Shown: piece after piece, positions 19,237 through 27,963 of the stretch
Numbering within the stretch: position 1 is the stretch's first letter
How the letters are laid out: every line of letters begins with the position of its first letter
Source: an uncultured Spartobacteria bacterium
GTDB lineage: Bacteria > Verrucomicrobiota > Verrucomicrobiia > Chthoniobacterales > UBA6821
DNA: 38,026 nt
Assembly (NCBI GenBank): GCA_903913785.1
Contig: CAIWMF010000021.1
Coordinates: forward strand, 1-38,026
Reading direction: 5' to 3'
Translations under genes and position numbers: made by a program
The notes under the pieces: generated by a model
What the model saw: the letters and a program-made list of their open reading frames with translations, nothing else
Database searches by the model: none
What the model was told of the DNA's origin: nothing

Positions 19237-21786
19237 ATGAAAATTTCTCTCTCGTGGCTTCACACTTATCTTAAAACGACTCAAAGCCCGCAAGAGCTTG
19301 CCGAAACGCTCACGCGTTCCGGGATTGAAGTCAAATCCATCATCTCTACTGGCTCAAACCTGAGCAATGTCGTCGCAGCTCAAATCCTCTCGAGCGACCC
19401 ACATCCCAATGCGGATCGTCTCAGTGTCTGTATCGTGGATGATGGGAGTGCTCACCAGCGTCAGATTGTCTGTGGTGCTAAAAATTATCATGTGGGAGAT
19501 AAGGTTCTCCTTGCGCTCCCCGGAGCCCTCCTTCCAGGAGGAATAAAAATTAAGATTGGTAAGCTACGTGGTGTGGAGAGCGAGGGAATGATGTGTAGTT
19601 CTCAAGAATTAGGTTTGGGTTCGGGGGCGAGTGGCCTTCATATCCTTCCAGCAGAGACGATTCTTGGCACAGAAGTGCAGGAGCTTTTCCCAAGTGATAC
19701 TATCTTAGAACTCGAAGTCACTCCGAACCGTCCTGACTGGCTAGGACATATTGGAGTTGCTCGTGAAGCGGCTGCTTTTGGGGCGGGAGAGTTAACCCGC
19801 ATATTTCATACTGATTCTGCTGCGGCTTGCGAACACCTGATGGATACTGCGTCAGCTTCGAATTGTTCCTCGGGCAGTATGAAACATACAGCCGTCGTCG
19901 CAATCCATCACCTTCCTTGTCACCATCAGGATTCGCGGCGCCTCGCTACAAACCAGTATGAAATATGCGGGTTAATAGAAAAACCACATATTTCTCCTTT
20001 ACTCTCTCATCAAGATTCTAGTGCTCCAAGAGTCATGGATGCCCATGCGTGCCCCTTTTATAGTGTGCGATTTTTCGATCTTATCCAGGTGAACCAGGTC
20101 TCTTCGTTGCTCTCGCGTCGCTTAGAATCCATAGGTGTAAGAAGTATCAATAATATTGTTGATATTGCTAACTATGTGATGATGGAAACAGGTCAGCCTT
20201 TGCATGCCTTTGATGCAAAAAAAATCCAGGGAATACTCACCGTTCGCTTTGCTAGGCAAGGGGAATCCTTGGAGGCTCTCGATGGGGTGACCTATCATCT
20301 TCGATCCTCTGATCTCATCATTGCTGATGAAAAGGGACCGCAAGCCTTAGCGGGTATTCTGGGTGGCATGGCTAGTGGTGTGAGAGAAAGCACGGAGTCG
20401 ATTTTACTAGAGAGTGCTGTTTTTAATCCTACCGTCATTCGCGCATCTGCTTGCTTTCATGGTATAAGAACGGATGCTTCTTATCGTTTTGAACGAGGGT
20501 CACATGCTGCACTTGCAAGTGAAGCCTTAGAACGTGCAACCTCACTGATCAAAGAATGCTCTCAAAATGTGGTCGTACATGAAGTCGCAGTGATTGGTTC
20601 GCTTCCTGCAGCAACGCTGCTGCCTCTTCGCTATGATCGCGTTCGTAGTCTCCTAGGTTTTTCTCTTAAGGATGAAGAGATCTCTTCATTACTCACAAAA
20701 ATAGGATGTACTCCCTGCGAGCATGGGTGGAGGATTCCATCGTGGCGTTTGGATCTCACACGTGAAGTGGATTTGATTGAAGAAATCATCCGTCTCTATG
20801 GAATTGAACGCATCTCTCCTCGATATTTTAGCATTCCCTCTGAGTCGAGCTTGGCTGATCGGCGCTATGATGGAATGATGTTACTACGTCGACGTCTCAT
20901 GGCTTCTGGTTTTTGTGAAGTACGCACGAGTGCCCTCGTGGCCCCGGAGGTCAGTGCGTTGCAGACGATCAGACTGCGTAATCCCATGGGAGAAGAGCAA
21001 TCTGTGTTACGCACAAGTCTCCTCCCAGGGCTCAAAGCAGTCATCGAGCATAACCTCTGTCAAGGAGCAAAGGGACTTAGAATCTTTGAAGTAGGAAAAG
21101 TCTTTGTCAAATGCGTGGAAAATACGAGCGCCCAAGAAGAATCCCTATCCCTAGCTCTCATCATGACAGGTGAGGCAGAGTCCTCTTCTTGGCGTGGCGG
21201 AGTTCGGCGCTCGCTCGATCTCTATGATCTTAAAGGAGCACTTGACGCCTTGCTTCCAGGGAAAATGACCTACCATCCCTCGGTGCGTCCATTGCCTGAG
21301 CCAATGGCTATTGCCATGGATCTCTTTTGTGATGATCACTATTGTGGCTACATTGGTTGCCTCTCTCCTGAGGAAGCGCGTAAATTTATGCTCAGCGGGC
21401 AAGATGATGTTCTCATTGTTGCGCAAGTCGAGCTCACTCCTCTTCTGCAAGCGCTCGATCATGGTGCCTGGAAGAAGGAAGGGCCCCTACCTATCTTTCC
21501 AAGTATGACACGTGATCTGGCCGTCGTTGTTGCAAAAAGCATCTCTTATCACGCTCTTGAACAAGCACTCCTTGCACAACAAGAACCATCTCTTAAGAAT
21601 ATCCTTCTCATTGATATTTTTACTGATCCTACAGGTGAAAAAATTTCAGCCCAACACAAGTCCTTAACCTTACAACTGACCTTTCAAGACGAACATCGAA
21701 CGTTAACAACTCAAGAAGTCAACATGATCTGTGAGCGGATGATTGTTGTGCTCAAAGAATCATTTGATCTTGCAATCCGTTCGTAA
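19237..21786 (+). CDS. pheT: Phenylalanyl-tRNA synthetase beta subunit carrying a 60-codon in-frame palindromic element
   Basis: MKISLSWLHTYLKT; LELEVTPNRPDWLGHIGVAREAAAFG; RSINNIVDIANYVMMETGQPLHAFDA; IPSWRLDLTREVDLIEEIIRLYG. Confidence 0.97.
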   Translation: MKISLSWLHTYLKTTQSPQELAETLTRSGIEVKSIISTGSNLSNVVAAQILSSDPHPNADRLSVCIVDDGSAHQRQIVCGAKNYHVGDKVLLALPGALLPGGIKIKIGKLRGVESEGMMCSSQELGLGSGASGLHILPAETILGTEVQELFPSDTILELEVTPNRPDWLGHIGVAREAAAFGAGELTRIFHTDSAAACEHLMDTASASNCSSGSMKHTAVVAIHHLPCHHQDSRRLATNQYEICGLIEKPHISPLLSHQDSSAPRVMDAHACPFYSVRFFDLIQVNQVSSLLSRRLESIGVRSINNIVDIANYVMMETGQPLHAFDAKKIQGILTVRFARQGESLEALDGVTYHLRSSDLIIADEKGPQALAGILGGMASGVRESTESILLESAVFNPTVIRASACFHGIRTDASYRFERGSHAALASEALERATSLIKECSQNVVVHEVAVIGSLPAATLLPLRYDRVRSLLGFSLKDEEISSLLTKIGCTPCEHGWRIPSWRLDLTREVDLIEEIIRLYGIERISPRYFSIPSESSLADRRYDGMMLLRRRLMASGFCEVRTSALVAPEVSALQTIRLRNPMGEEQSVLRTSLLPGLKAVIEHNLCQGAKGLRIFEVGKVFVKCVENTSAQEESLSLALIMTGEAESSSWRGGVRRSLDLYDLKGALDALLPGKMTYHPSVRPLPEPMAIAMDLFCDDHYCGYIGCLSPEEARKFMLSGQDDVLIVAQVELTPLLQALDHGAWKKEGPLPIFPSMTRDLAVVVAKSISYHALEQALLAQQEPSLKNILLIDIFTDPTGEKISAQHKSLTLQLTFQDEHRTLTTQEVNMICERMIVVLKESFDLAIRS
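19792..19975 (+). mobile_element. Palindromic element copy in pheT (TTAA to TTAA, 184 bp, net 180 bp)
   Basis: ttaacccgcatatttcatactgat ... ccagtatgaaatatgcgggttaa; LTRIFHTDSAAACEH...NQYEICGL. Confidence 0.94.
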
Positions 21787-21978
21787 TTTTCTCTACTCTG
21801 CGTAACCCTGTGGTGTTCGAGATACCGGTATTATTGCTCCCGAACCTATGTTAAATAGTACGGAAGCCTCAACCAGATGAGATCATGACATGCCTTCACT
21901 GGACTTCAGCGTTTCGATTGGCGGCATCCACCTTTTCCTTGCGGAACGGATTAGCATCCTTAACGGCATTGTGGGGTA

Positions 21979-22148
21979 CTAGAGTATTTTAAAAAGAGTT
22001 ATAGCATTGTTTGTGTGGCGTCCTGCGCTGCTCGCTTGCTCGAAGATTAGAGAATATATTGCCAAGTCTGCAAGAGCGGCTTCGACGGCTAGCTGTGTTC
22101 TCGTTCCTGGCACTTCACCCTGCTAGCACTCTTTTTAAAATGCTCTAG
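21979..22148. mobile_element. Second type of palindromic element, CTAG-bounded, ~170 bp
   Basis: ctagagtattttaaaaagagt ... actctttttaaaatgctctag: 20 of 21 arm positions complementary. Confidence 0.7.
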
Positions 22149-22169
22149 CCCGGATATTTCAAATAAGCG
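22145..22169. repeat. Solo element arm (ctagcccggatatttcaaataagcg) abutting the 22170 copy
   Basis: Matches the arm consensus CTAGCCCGGATATTTCA. Confidence 0.7.
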
Positions 22170-22449
22170 TTAACCCGCATATTTCATACCGATTCTGCTG
22201 CGGCTTGCGAACACCTGATGGATACTGCGTCAGCTTCGAATGGCTCCTCGGGCAACACCAGTGCTCGGGAGAGCCTTGGGGTAGACTGCCGTAACCGTTA
22301 GGTTAGGGGGTCAGCCCGTAAGGGCGAGCCGAGCAGGTGCGAGCGAGTCAATATGGACTCATACAGCCGTCGTCAGACTTCATCGCTCGCCTTGCCCCAT
22401 CAGTCTTCGCTGCCTCCTCGTCACGATCAGTATGAAACATCCGGGTTAA
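22170..22449. mobile_element. Long intergenic palindromic element copy (TTAA to TTAA, 280 bp, net 276 bp)
   Basis: ttaacccgcatatttcataccgat ... atcagtatgaaacatccgggttaa; left ~80 bp nearly identical to the pheT copy, plus ~96-bp central module. Confidence 0.92.
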
Positions 22450-22471
22450 AGTTATTTTTTTCTTCTTCACA

Positions 22472-25400
22472 ATGTTTCAGTCTAGAAAAACCTCAAAAAA
22501 CCCCTCCTTTTTATTATTCCTTTTTTTGTGTGCTGCTTGGTTAGTACCTGCCAGAGCTAATAATATTGGGAGTGAAAAGCCTTTGTTAGCTAGTACACAG
22601 GATCCCATAACGACTCAGAGATATTGTGATTTTTTAAATACAAGCACTCTCCTGAATGAGGATTCTCTTACCGAAAAGGGGGAATCACTAGGTCACCTTG
22701 CAGTCGAATGCCTCTCTAATAATTTTTATGACGAGGAAATCTTGGGAGAGACAATCATTCGCATCGGTTTTCCTGAAAATTATCACTATGAATTGGCGTC
22801 ACTAAGAGCCATGGAGGGGTTGAGCTATTATGATATCTCTAGCTACTGCCGTTGGACAAAAAGAACGGATACATTACTTTCCTCTGCTATCGAGTTTTCG
22901 GCGAATGTGCCTCTCTCCAGCATTGATCGAGAGTTAAGATCAACACAAATTCACTCTTTCCTCAAACACGATGCCGTTGCGCAAAGTAGCACTTCTGAAA
23001 ATGAGGAGACATCATGGTCTTCTCCCTCCTATTTAGAGGAACTAGCCGGTCTGGCATTGCTTGTGGGTGGAGGATGCCTAGCTTCTCGCTACAATAGTTC
23101 GCCCAAATATCGTGGGCTCTCGCATCAGAATCAACAGGCATTTGATGCTATTGTGCAGGTGCATTATCCAGAATTTATTGTGAATAATATTGCTGTCGAA
23201 CCTTCTGCTGGCGTTGGCGTAGTATCAAGAACTAACTTTTCCCATGAATTCTCGCGTAACGGGTTCAGGAATATAGGGCATCAATTCTGTGATGTTACTC
23301 TAAACCCAGTGCTTTATCATCTTCCTTTAGAAATACGTCGTGATTGGAATGGGTCAAAAAAAATAGTTTTTGCTGACTGGAACGAGATAAATCCTCCAAA
23401 AAGTTATGATCTTCACGAGCAGTTTCAGAATGCACTAGGCATATTTGCTGATCATTTTCATGAATTTCAAGAAGCACAAAAGAGCGGACTCACTCCTTTC
23501 ATGATTCACGAGACGCTAACGCGTGTTGTGAGCACTCTTGATGCGTTCAAGGCATTTAAAAGTAGGCTCCATGATGCCCCTCAGATCAACAATTCGAGTT
23601 ATTTAAAGCAACTCTACTCAACATGGGATGATGCCACACAAAACTTATCTCTTAATGGAGCGGAGCTATCTTGTTCTCAGGAGATGTGTGAAGATATGCA
23701 GAATCTATTCACGCAGTACTGTGCATCTCAAGAAGAGAAAAACTTCCTGGAGCCACGTTCAGATCTAAAGTCAATACTTCCAAGGTTCTTAGAATACAGT
23801 ATTAAAGCACATGCTGATGTAGGCAAGAGTACCGCATTACAACACAAATCGGTGCTGTCTTCTAATAATAATAGACTCAAGGCGCTACCTCCGAATGAGG
23901 TAAATGATTTTTTTCAAGGAGAGCAGGATCATGTGTCTTATCTGCAAGACACACTCTCATCGCGCTTCAGTACACTTGGAGAATATAGGAGTGGTGCCAT
24001 TGCAAAGAATATTCGCTCCTCTTCTGCTGTAAGATATCAATGTCACTCTATTGAATTCTTAAATAAGGCTCTTGAGACCGTCCAGGCAATAGACACATCT
24101 TCCCTATTGAACAATGAGGCTAACTGCAGAAACAGATCAGACATTCTTACTCAACGCGATGAACTCCATAAGAATTTCATCACGAGACTGAAGAACATAT
24201 CAGAAGAATATAAAGAGCGAGCAAACCAGGAATACTGGATCGAGCAAAACTCTAGTAATCCATCTCATAATAATTCTTCCTTAGCGAGTGTCTCTCATGG
24301 AAGCGAGCGTTCATCTAGCATGACTTCTGTTAGTTCAAGCCTTTTCGGTAATTCTCAAGGGAGGGATGCTCTTCTCCATCGTTTAAAAGAGGCTGCAAAA
24401 CAAGAGGAGCTTGCTCTTGGGTACGCCAATCAAGGCTTGGCAGCAAGCTCAAATAAAGATCATATTAGTAGCTTGAGAGTAGATCTTTTAAGCAAGATGG
24501 CCGAGAATCATAAAGACGTGGCTGCTGCTATTTTAAAAGATAAACGCTCTGACATGAACGACTCTCCTCATGCTGGAAAAGTCGAGGATCGAGATGGCTT
24601 GCGGAGCCGCCCCAACCAAGACAACAACGAAAAAGTTTACACAAATATTATTGATTTGAGTCTGCTGGGCTGTCAGAAAAAACAACTAGAGTGTCTCAAC
24701 AAAGCTAGTGAAGCAGAAACTGCCGGTCTAAATACGAAACCTTTTCTTGACCAGGCAGAAGCATGGCAAAAAACAGCATTGGCCGCACAGAACGTACTTG
24801 AAGAAGAAAAAACGCAATATAGCAGAAGAGAGGATATTCACGATGAGCATCACCTGGATCCCTCAAGTAAAAGATGGTGGACTGTTTCTTCCAAGATTCT
24901 CAAAGAGCAAAAAACATTAACCCGTTATTACTATGACGATGCATTGGCTCTTTCAGGACAAGAGCCCCCCTTACAAAAGGCTCAACGTAGTAAGGCTATT
25001 GAGATGCAAAGGAAAGTTATTGCCTGTCTAAGCTCTTCTTGTATCAGCGGTCATAGCGAAAATCCCCAAGACTTAAAAAATGCGACCATGTATAGCGCTC
25101 TGGCAGATGAATTCCGTGCTTCTATCCCGGTAGAGCAAACATTATTAGCATTAGAATCCCAAAAAAACAGTTTAACCCGCATATTTCATACTGATCGTAA
25201 CGAGGAGGCTGCGAAGGCTGATGGGGTCAGTCAGACGAGCATTTTGACGCCGGGCTGTATGAGTCCATACCGCCCAAGTCACAATGTGAGTCTAACGCAA
25301 GATCCATCTGACTTCCCGGTCTCCGCAGGTGATCGGTGTGAAATATTCGGGTTAAGCCAAGAGAAAGCATATACGCACAATACATTACTAGGGAATCTTC

Positions 25401-27586
25401 TTGATCAAGCAATAGAGTGCCACGAGCTTCTAAAGCAACATATTGAGAAAACACGAAACAATATTGAGAACTCTCTATTGAAAACAGAAGCGGTATATAA
25501 GGCAGAATACGAAATTCGAGAGTTGCTCACAACTGTTGCCGCTGGGGCAGAAAAAGATGTTCGTTCCACACAAAAAATACTTGAGGCCGCATCAAGTTTG
25601 ACCTCAAGCAAGGTCAATGAGAGAGATCCATCTCATGACGGTTTGATTCATGACAATGGAGATGTAGATACAAGTCATGAGAATACTTTTTCTCATCTGA
25701 CTCTTTGTAAGAAAAGCATCGCGGCTAATACCGAGGATTTGGATCAAGTGATTTTGAGCCTCACAGCACGTCTTGAAGACTACAACACGCTCCTTGTTCA
25801 TCTATCCGAGGATAGTATCCCGCTCAACAAGGAGAAGAGTATTGAAGTTTTTCGCATCACCACTAAGAAATACAGAACACTTGTACAAGCCCTCCTCGAT
25901 CGTATTGATGCTAGAATAACATTAGCTGAGCAAGAGCTCTCGAGAAGTGCTTCTTCAGCACAAGATGATCATTCACCACAAATATCGGTTGCACGCAAAG
26001 CCGTTGAGTATCGGAGTAAGAATGTCACTCTTGCAGAACATATGATACAGGCTTCATCTTCTGAAGATTGTTGGGGGCGTCACCGTGAGGATGATGTGCG
26101 AGGCTTTAGTATGGAGTGGAACAACCGACTTGCTCGCTTGGCAGAACACATCGTCGCGTTGGACCGCAAGGCCGCGACAAGCGAGCACCAAGCAAGTACT
26201 CGTGTAGAGTATGGAGGGCTTAAAAAAATTTCCATTCGTGGCTTACGTAAAATCACGAATGTACTGTTAGAAAAAGTTTTTGATCAAGAAATAAAACTCT
26301 CTCAAAAAGCCCTCGCGCATCCATTCAATTATTTTGGCGGTAGATTTCAAAGCTGGCATGTTCCCTTAGAGGAGACGCACCGATGCGTCTTTGATAGGTG
26401 TTCTAAAACCTTGGATCAACTCATCACATTCTTTAACCAGTCGAAAAAAAATGATATTCCTCTTGGAGAAGCTCACAAAGATGTCATACAAGGCATAGAA
26501 AATTGGATTGAGAAGGCAAGGGATCGATTCATATCGAAAATATCAGATCCTCAACAAGAGCATAACAATTACGCAGGTATATCTGACGAGGTAGCAAGAG
26601 ATGGGTTATACATGAATTCTATACACGAGTTATTAGCAAATGCTAACCGTTTAGATCAGCTTCAAGCGAGCATGCTAGCAAATGACCTGCCCAAGTGGCA
26701 TGATGCGATAGCCACTCAAAAATGTCTCGTGGATTTACACAAGAGATATCTTGATCACCAAATATCCTCACAACTTCTTGATACGAAGCCTGTGGCATTA
26801 GCTTCGGATCAGGTGCATGGTGATCTGAGAAATGAGGACAACACTCCTAGTGCTTATTCTTGGTTGAATCCAGATCATTTTCAGGATCCTTACTACTTGA
26901 AGGAAGCAATTTTCGAAATGACCAAACCAACACTCGACCTCGTTGCCTACTCAACAAGACATCTAGTGAAAGACACCAATGAAGAGCGCAAGGCCCTTCT
27001 CCAAGAAAATCTCAATACTAATCAGAGGATTCTTGAGCATATTGCCAGCGGTAATGTGTGGCATGAACACCTCCTCACCCTTGCTCACAAAGAGATAGAA
27101 TTCTACAATATGCTGCTTAAAAAGGAGAAATTAACTCATAGCCTGCATGAGGCAAAGGATCACTTTGAAGGATTTTTGCATCATTCGAATACGAACGATT
27201 CCTTAGAAGCAAGGCTAAAAGCGAAACGTCGTAATCATGAAACATTCATTGAAGAACTTCATACTCACGCTAAGTTCGACTTAGCCAAGCGTTATGAGAA
27301 TGATTTTCACACAAAGGACTGGCCAGATTTTATCAAGGCTCAACGTCAAGAAGCAGTCACGCGTGAAGAAAAATTCATACGTGCCCAGAAGGAGTCTAAA
27401 GATATAGAGGAACTAGTCAGTAACTCGATGAATGATCCTATGTATTGGCAAACAAGGGCAGAGCAGGTGAATCATCCAGTTCTCTCATGGTGGAAGAAAA
27501 TACCTTATCTCCTTGATCCATATCTCCCGTATTATCCGAGTGATGAATATTTTTTTACCCCGCTAACTCAGGATATTTTCTACTGA
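22472..27586 (+). CDS. Large exported coiled-coil-like hypothetical protein, 1704 aa, carrying a 60-codon in-frame palindromic element
   Basis: Single uninterrupted ORF; signal-like N-terminus FLLFLFLCAAWLVPARA; Glu/Lys/Gln-rich helical body; further hydrophobic stretch LAGLALLVGGGCLA. Confidence 0.82.
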   Translation: MFQSRKTSKNPSFLLFLFLCAAWLVPARANNIGSEKPLLASTQDPITTQRYCDFLNTSTLLNEDSLTEKGESLGHLAVECLSNNFYDEEILGETIIRIGFPENYHYELASLRAMEGLSYYDISSYCRWTKRTDTLLSSAIEFSANVPLSSIDRELRSTQIHSFLKHDAVAQSSTSENEETSWSSPSYLEELAGLALLVGGGCLASRYNSSPKYRGLSHQNQQAFDAIVQVHYPEFIVNNIAVEPSAGVGVVSRTNFSHEFSRNGFRNIGHQFCDVTLNPVLYHLPLEIRRDWNGSKKIVFADWNEINPPKSYDLHEQFQNALGIFADHFHEFQEAQKSGLTPFMIHETLTRVVSTLDAFKAFKSRLHDAPQINNSSYLKQLYSTWDDATQNLSLNGAELSCSQEMCEDMQNLFTQYCASQEEKNFLEPRSDLKSILPRFLEYSIKAHADVGKSTALQHKSVLSSNNNRLKALPPNEVNDFFQGEQDHVSYLQDTLSSRFSTLGEYRSGAIAKNIRSSSAVRYQCHSIEFLNKALETVQAIDTSSLLNNEANCRNRSDILTQRDELHKNFITRLKNISEEYKERANQEYWIEQNSSNPSHNNSSLASVSHGSERSSSMTSVSSSLFGNSQGRDALLHRLKEAAKQEELALGYANQGLAASSNKDHISSLRVDLLSKMAENHKDVAAAILKDKRSDMNDSPHAGKVEDRDGLRSRPNQDNNEKVYTNIIDLSLLGCQKKQLECLNKASEAETAGLNTKPFLDQAEAWQKTALAAQNVLEEEKTQYSRREDIHDEHHLDPSSKRWWTVSSKILKEQKTLTRYYYDDALALSGQEPPLQKAQRSKAIEMQRKVIACLSSSCISGHSENPQDLKNATMYSALADEFRASIPVEQTLLALESQKNSLTRIFHTDRNEEAAKADGVSQTSILTPGCMSPYRPSHNVSLTQDPSDFPVSAGDRCEIFGLSQEKAYTHNTLLGNLLDQAIECHELLKQHIEKTRNNIENSLLKTEAVYKAEYEIRELLTTVAAGAEKDVRSTQKILEAASSLTSSKVNERDPSHDGLIHDNGDVDTSHENTFSHLTLCKKSIAANTEDLDQVILSLTARLEDYNTLLVHLSEDSIPLNKEKSIEVFRITTKKYRTLVQALLDRIDARITLAEQELSRSASSAQDDHSPQISVARKAVEYRSKNVTLAEHMIQASSSEDCWGRHREDDVRGFSMEWNNRLARLAEHIVALDRKAATSEHQASTRVEYGGLKKISIRGLRKITNVLLEKVFDQEIKLSQKALAHPFNYFGGRFQSWHVPLEETHRCVFDRCSKTLDQLITFFNQSKKNDIPLGEAHKDVIQGIENWIEKARDRFISKISDPQQEHNNYAGISDEVARDGLYMNSIHELLANANRLDQLQASMLANDLPKWHDAIATQKCLVDLHKRYLDHQISSQLLDTKPVALASDQVHGDLRNEDNTPSAYSWLNPDHFQDPYYLKEAIFEMTKPTLDLVAYSTRHLVKDTNEERKALLQENLNTNQRILEHIASGNVWHEHLLTLAHKEIEFYNMLLKKEKLTHSLHEAKDHFEGFLHHSNTNDSLEARLKAKRRNHETFIEELHTHAKFDLAKRYENDFHTKDWPDFIKAQRQEAVTREEKFIRAQKESKDIEELVSNSMNDPMYWQTRAEQVNHPVLSWWKKIPYLLDPYLPYYPSDEYFFTPLTQDIFY
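25172..25355 (-). mobile_element. Palindromic element copy in the 1704-aa gene (TTAA to TTAA, 184 bp, net 180 bp)
   Basis: ttaacccgcatatttcatactgat ... atcggtgtgaaatattcgggttaa; internally near-identical to the resB copy. Internal sequence is opposite to the pheT copy relative to the host gene (orientation label arbitrary). Confidence 0.94.
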
Positions 27587-27933
27587 TCGTGACGAGGAGG
27601 ACGCGAAACTAGGGTTGGGTAAGACGAGTGATGAAGTCTGATGACGGCTGTATGTATAGAGCCCTCTCCAAGTCAGAATGTGAGTTTGAGCGTAGCACAT
27701 CTAGCCCGGATATTTCATACTGATCACCTTGCGGAGACCGGGAAGCTAGGGTGAATGCTGCGCCCAAGCTCGAAGTCTTCCTCGAGCAGTATGGACTCAT
27801 ACAGCCGTCGTCAGACTTCATCACTTGCCTTACCCCATCAGCCTTCGCAGTCTCCTCGCGACGAACCAGTATGAAATATGCGGGCTAAATTGCCTGTCTC
27901 CGCAGTAGCTTCGGTATGAAATATCCAGGCTGG
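27563..27933. mobile_element. Outer, decayed palindromic element split by the 27701-27888 copy
   Basis: ctaactcaggatattttctactgatcgtgacgaggagg ... ctgtctccgcagtagcttcggtatgaaatatccaggctgg; both halves collinear with the 25172-25355 copy. Confidence 0.8.
27701..27888. mobile_element. Intergenic palindromic element copy nested inside another copy (CTAG to CTAA, 188 bp)
   Basis: ctagcccggatatttcatactgat ... accagtatgaaatatgcgggctaa. Confidence 0.9.
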
Positions 27934-27963
27934 TTCTCATCCCCCCCCATCACGATATCCGCG

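Noticed and set aside
19792-19975. Intein or self-splicing intron in pheT
   Set aside because: No intein splice residues or blocks, no intron signature, only 184 bp, and the same sequence recurs in unrelated genes and intergenic DNA with inverted-repeat ends.
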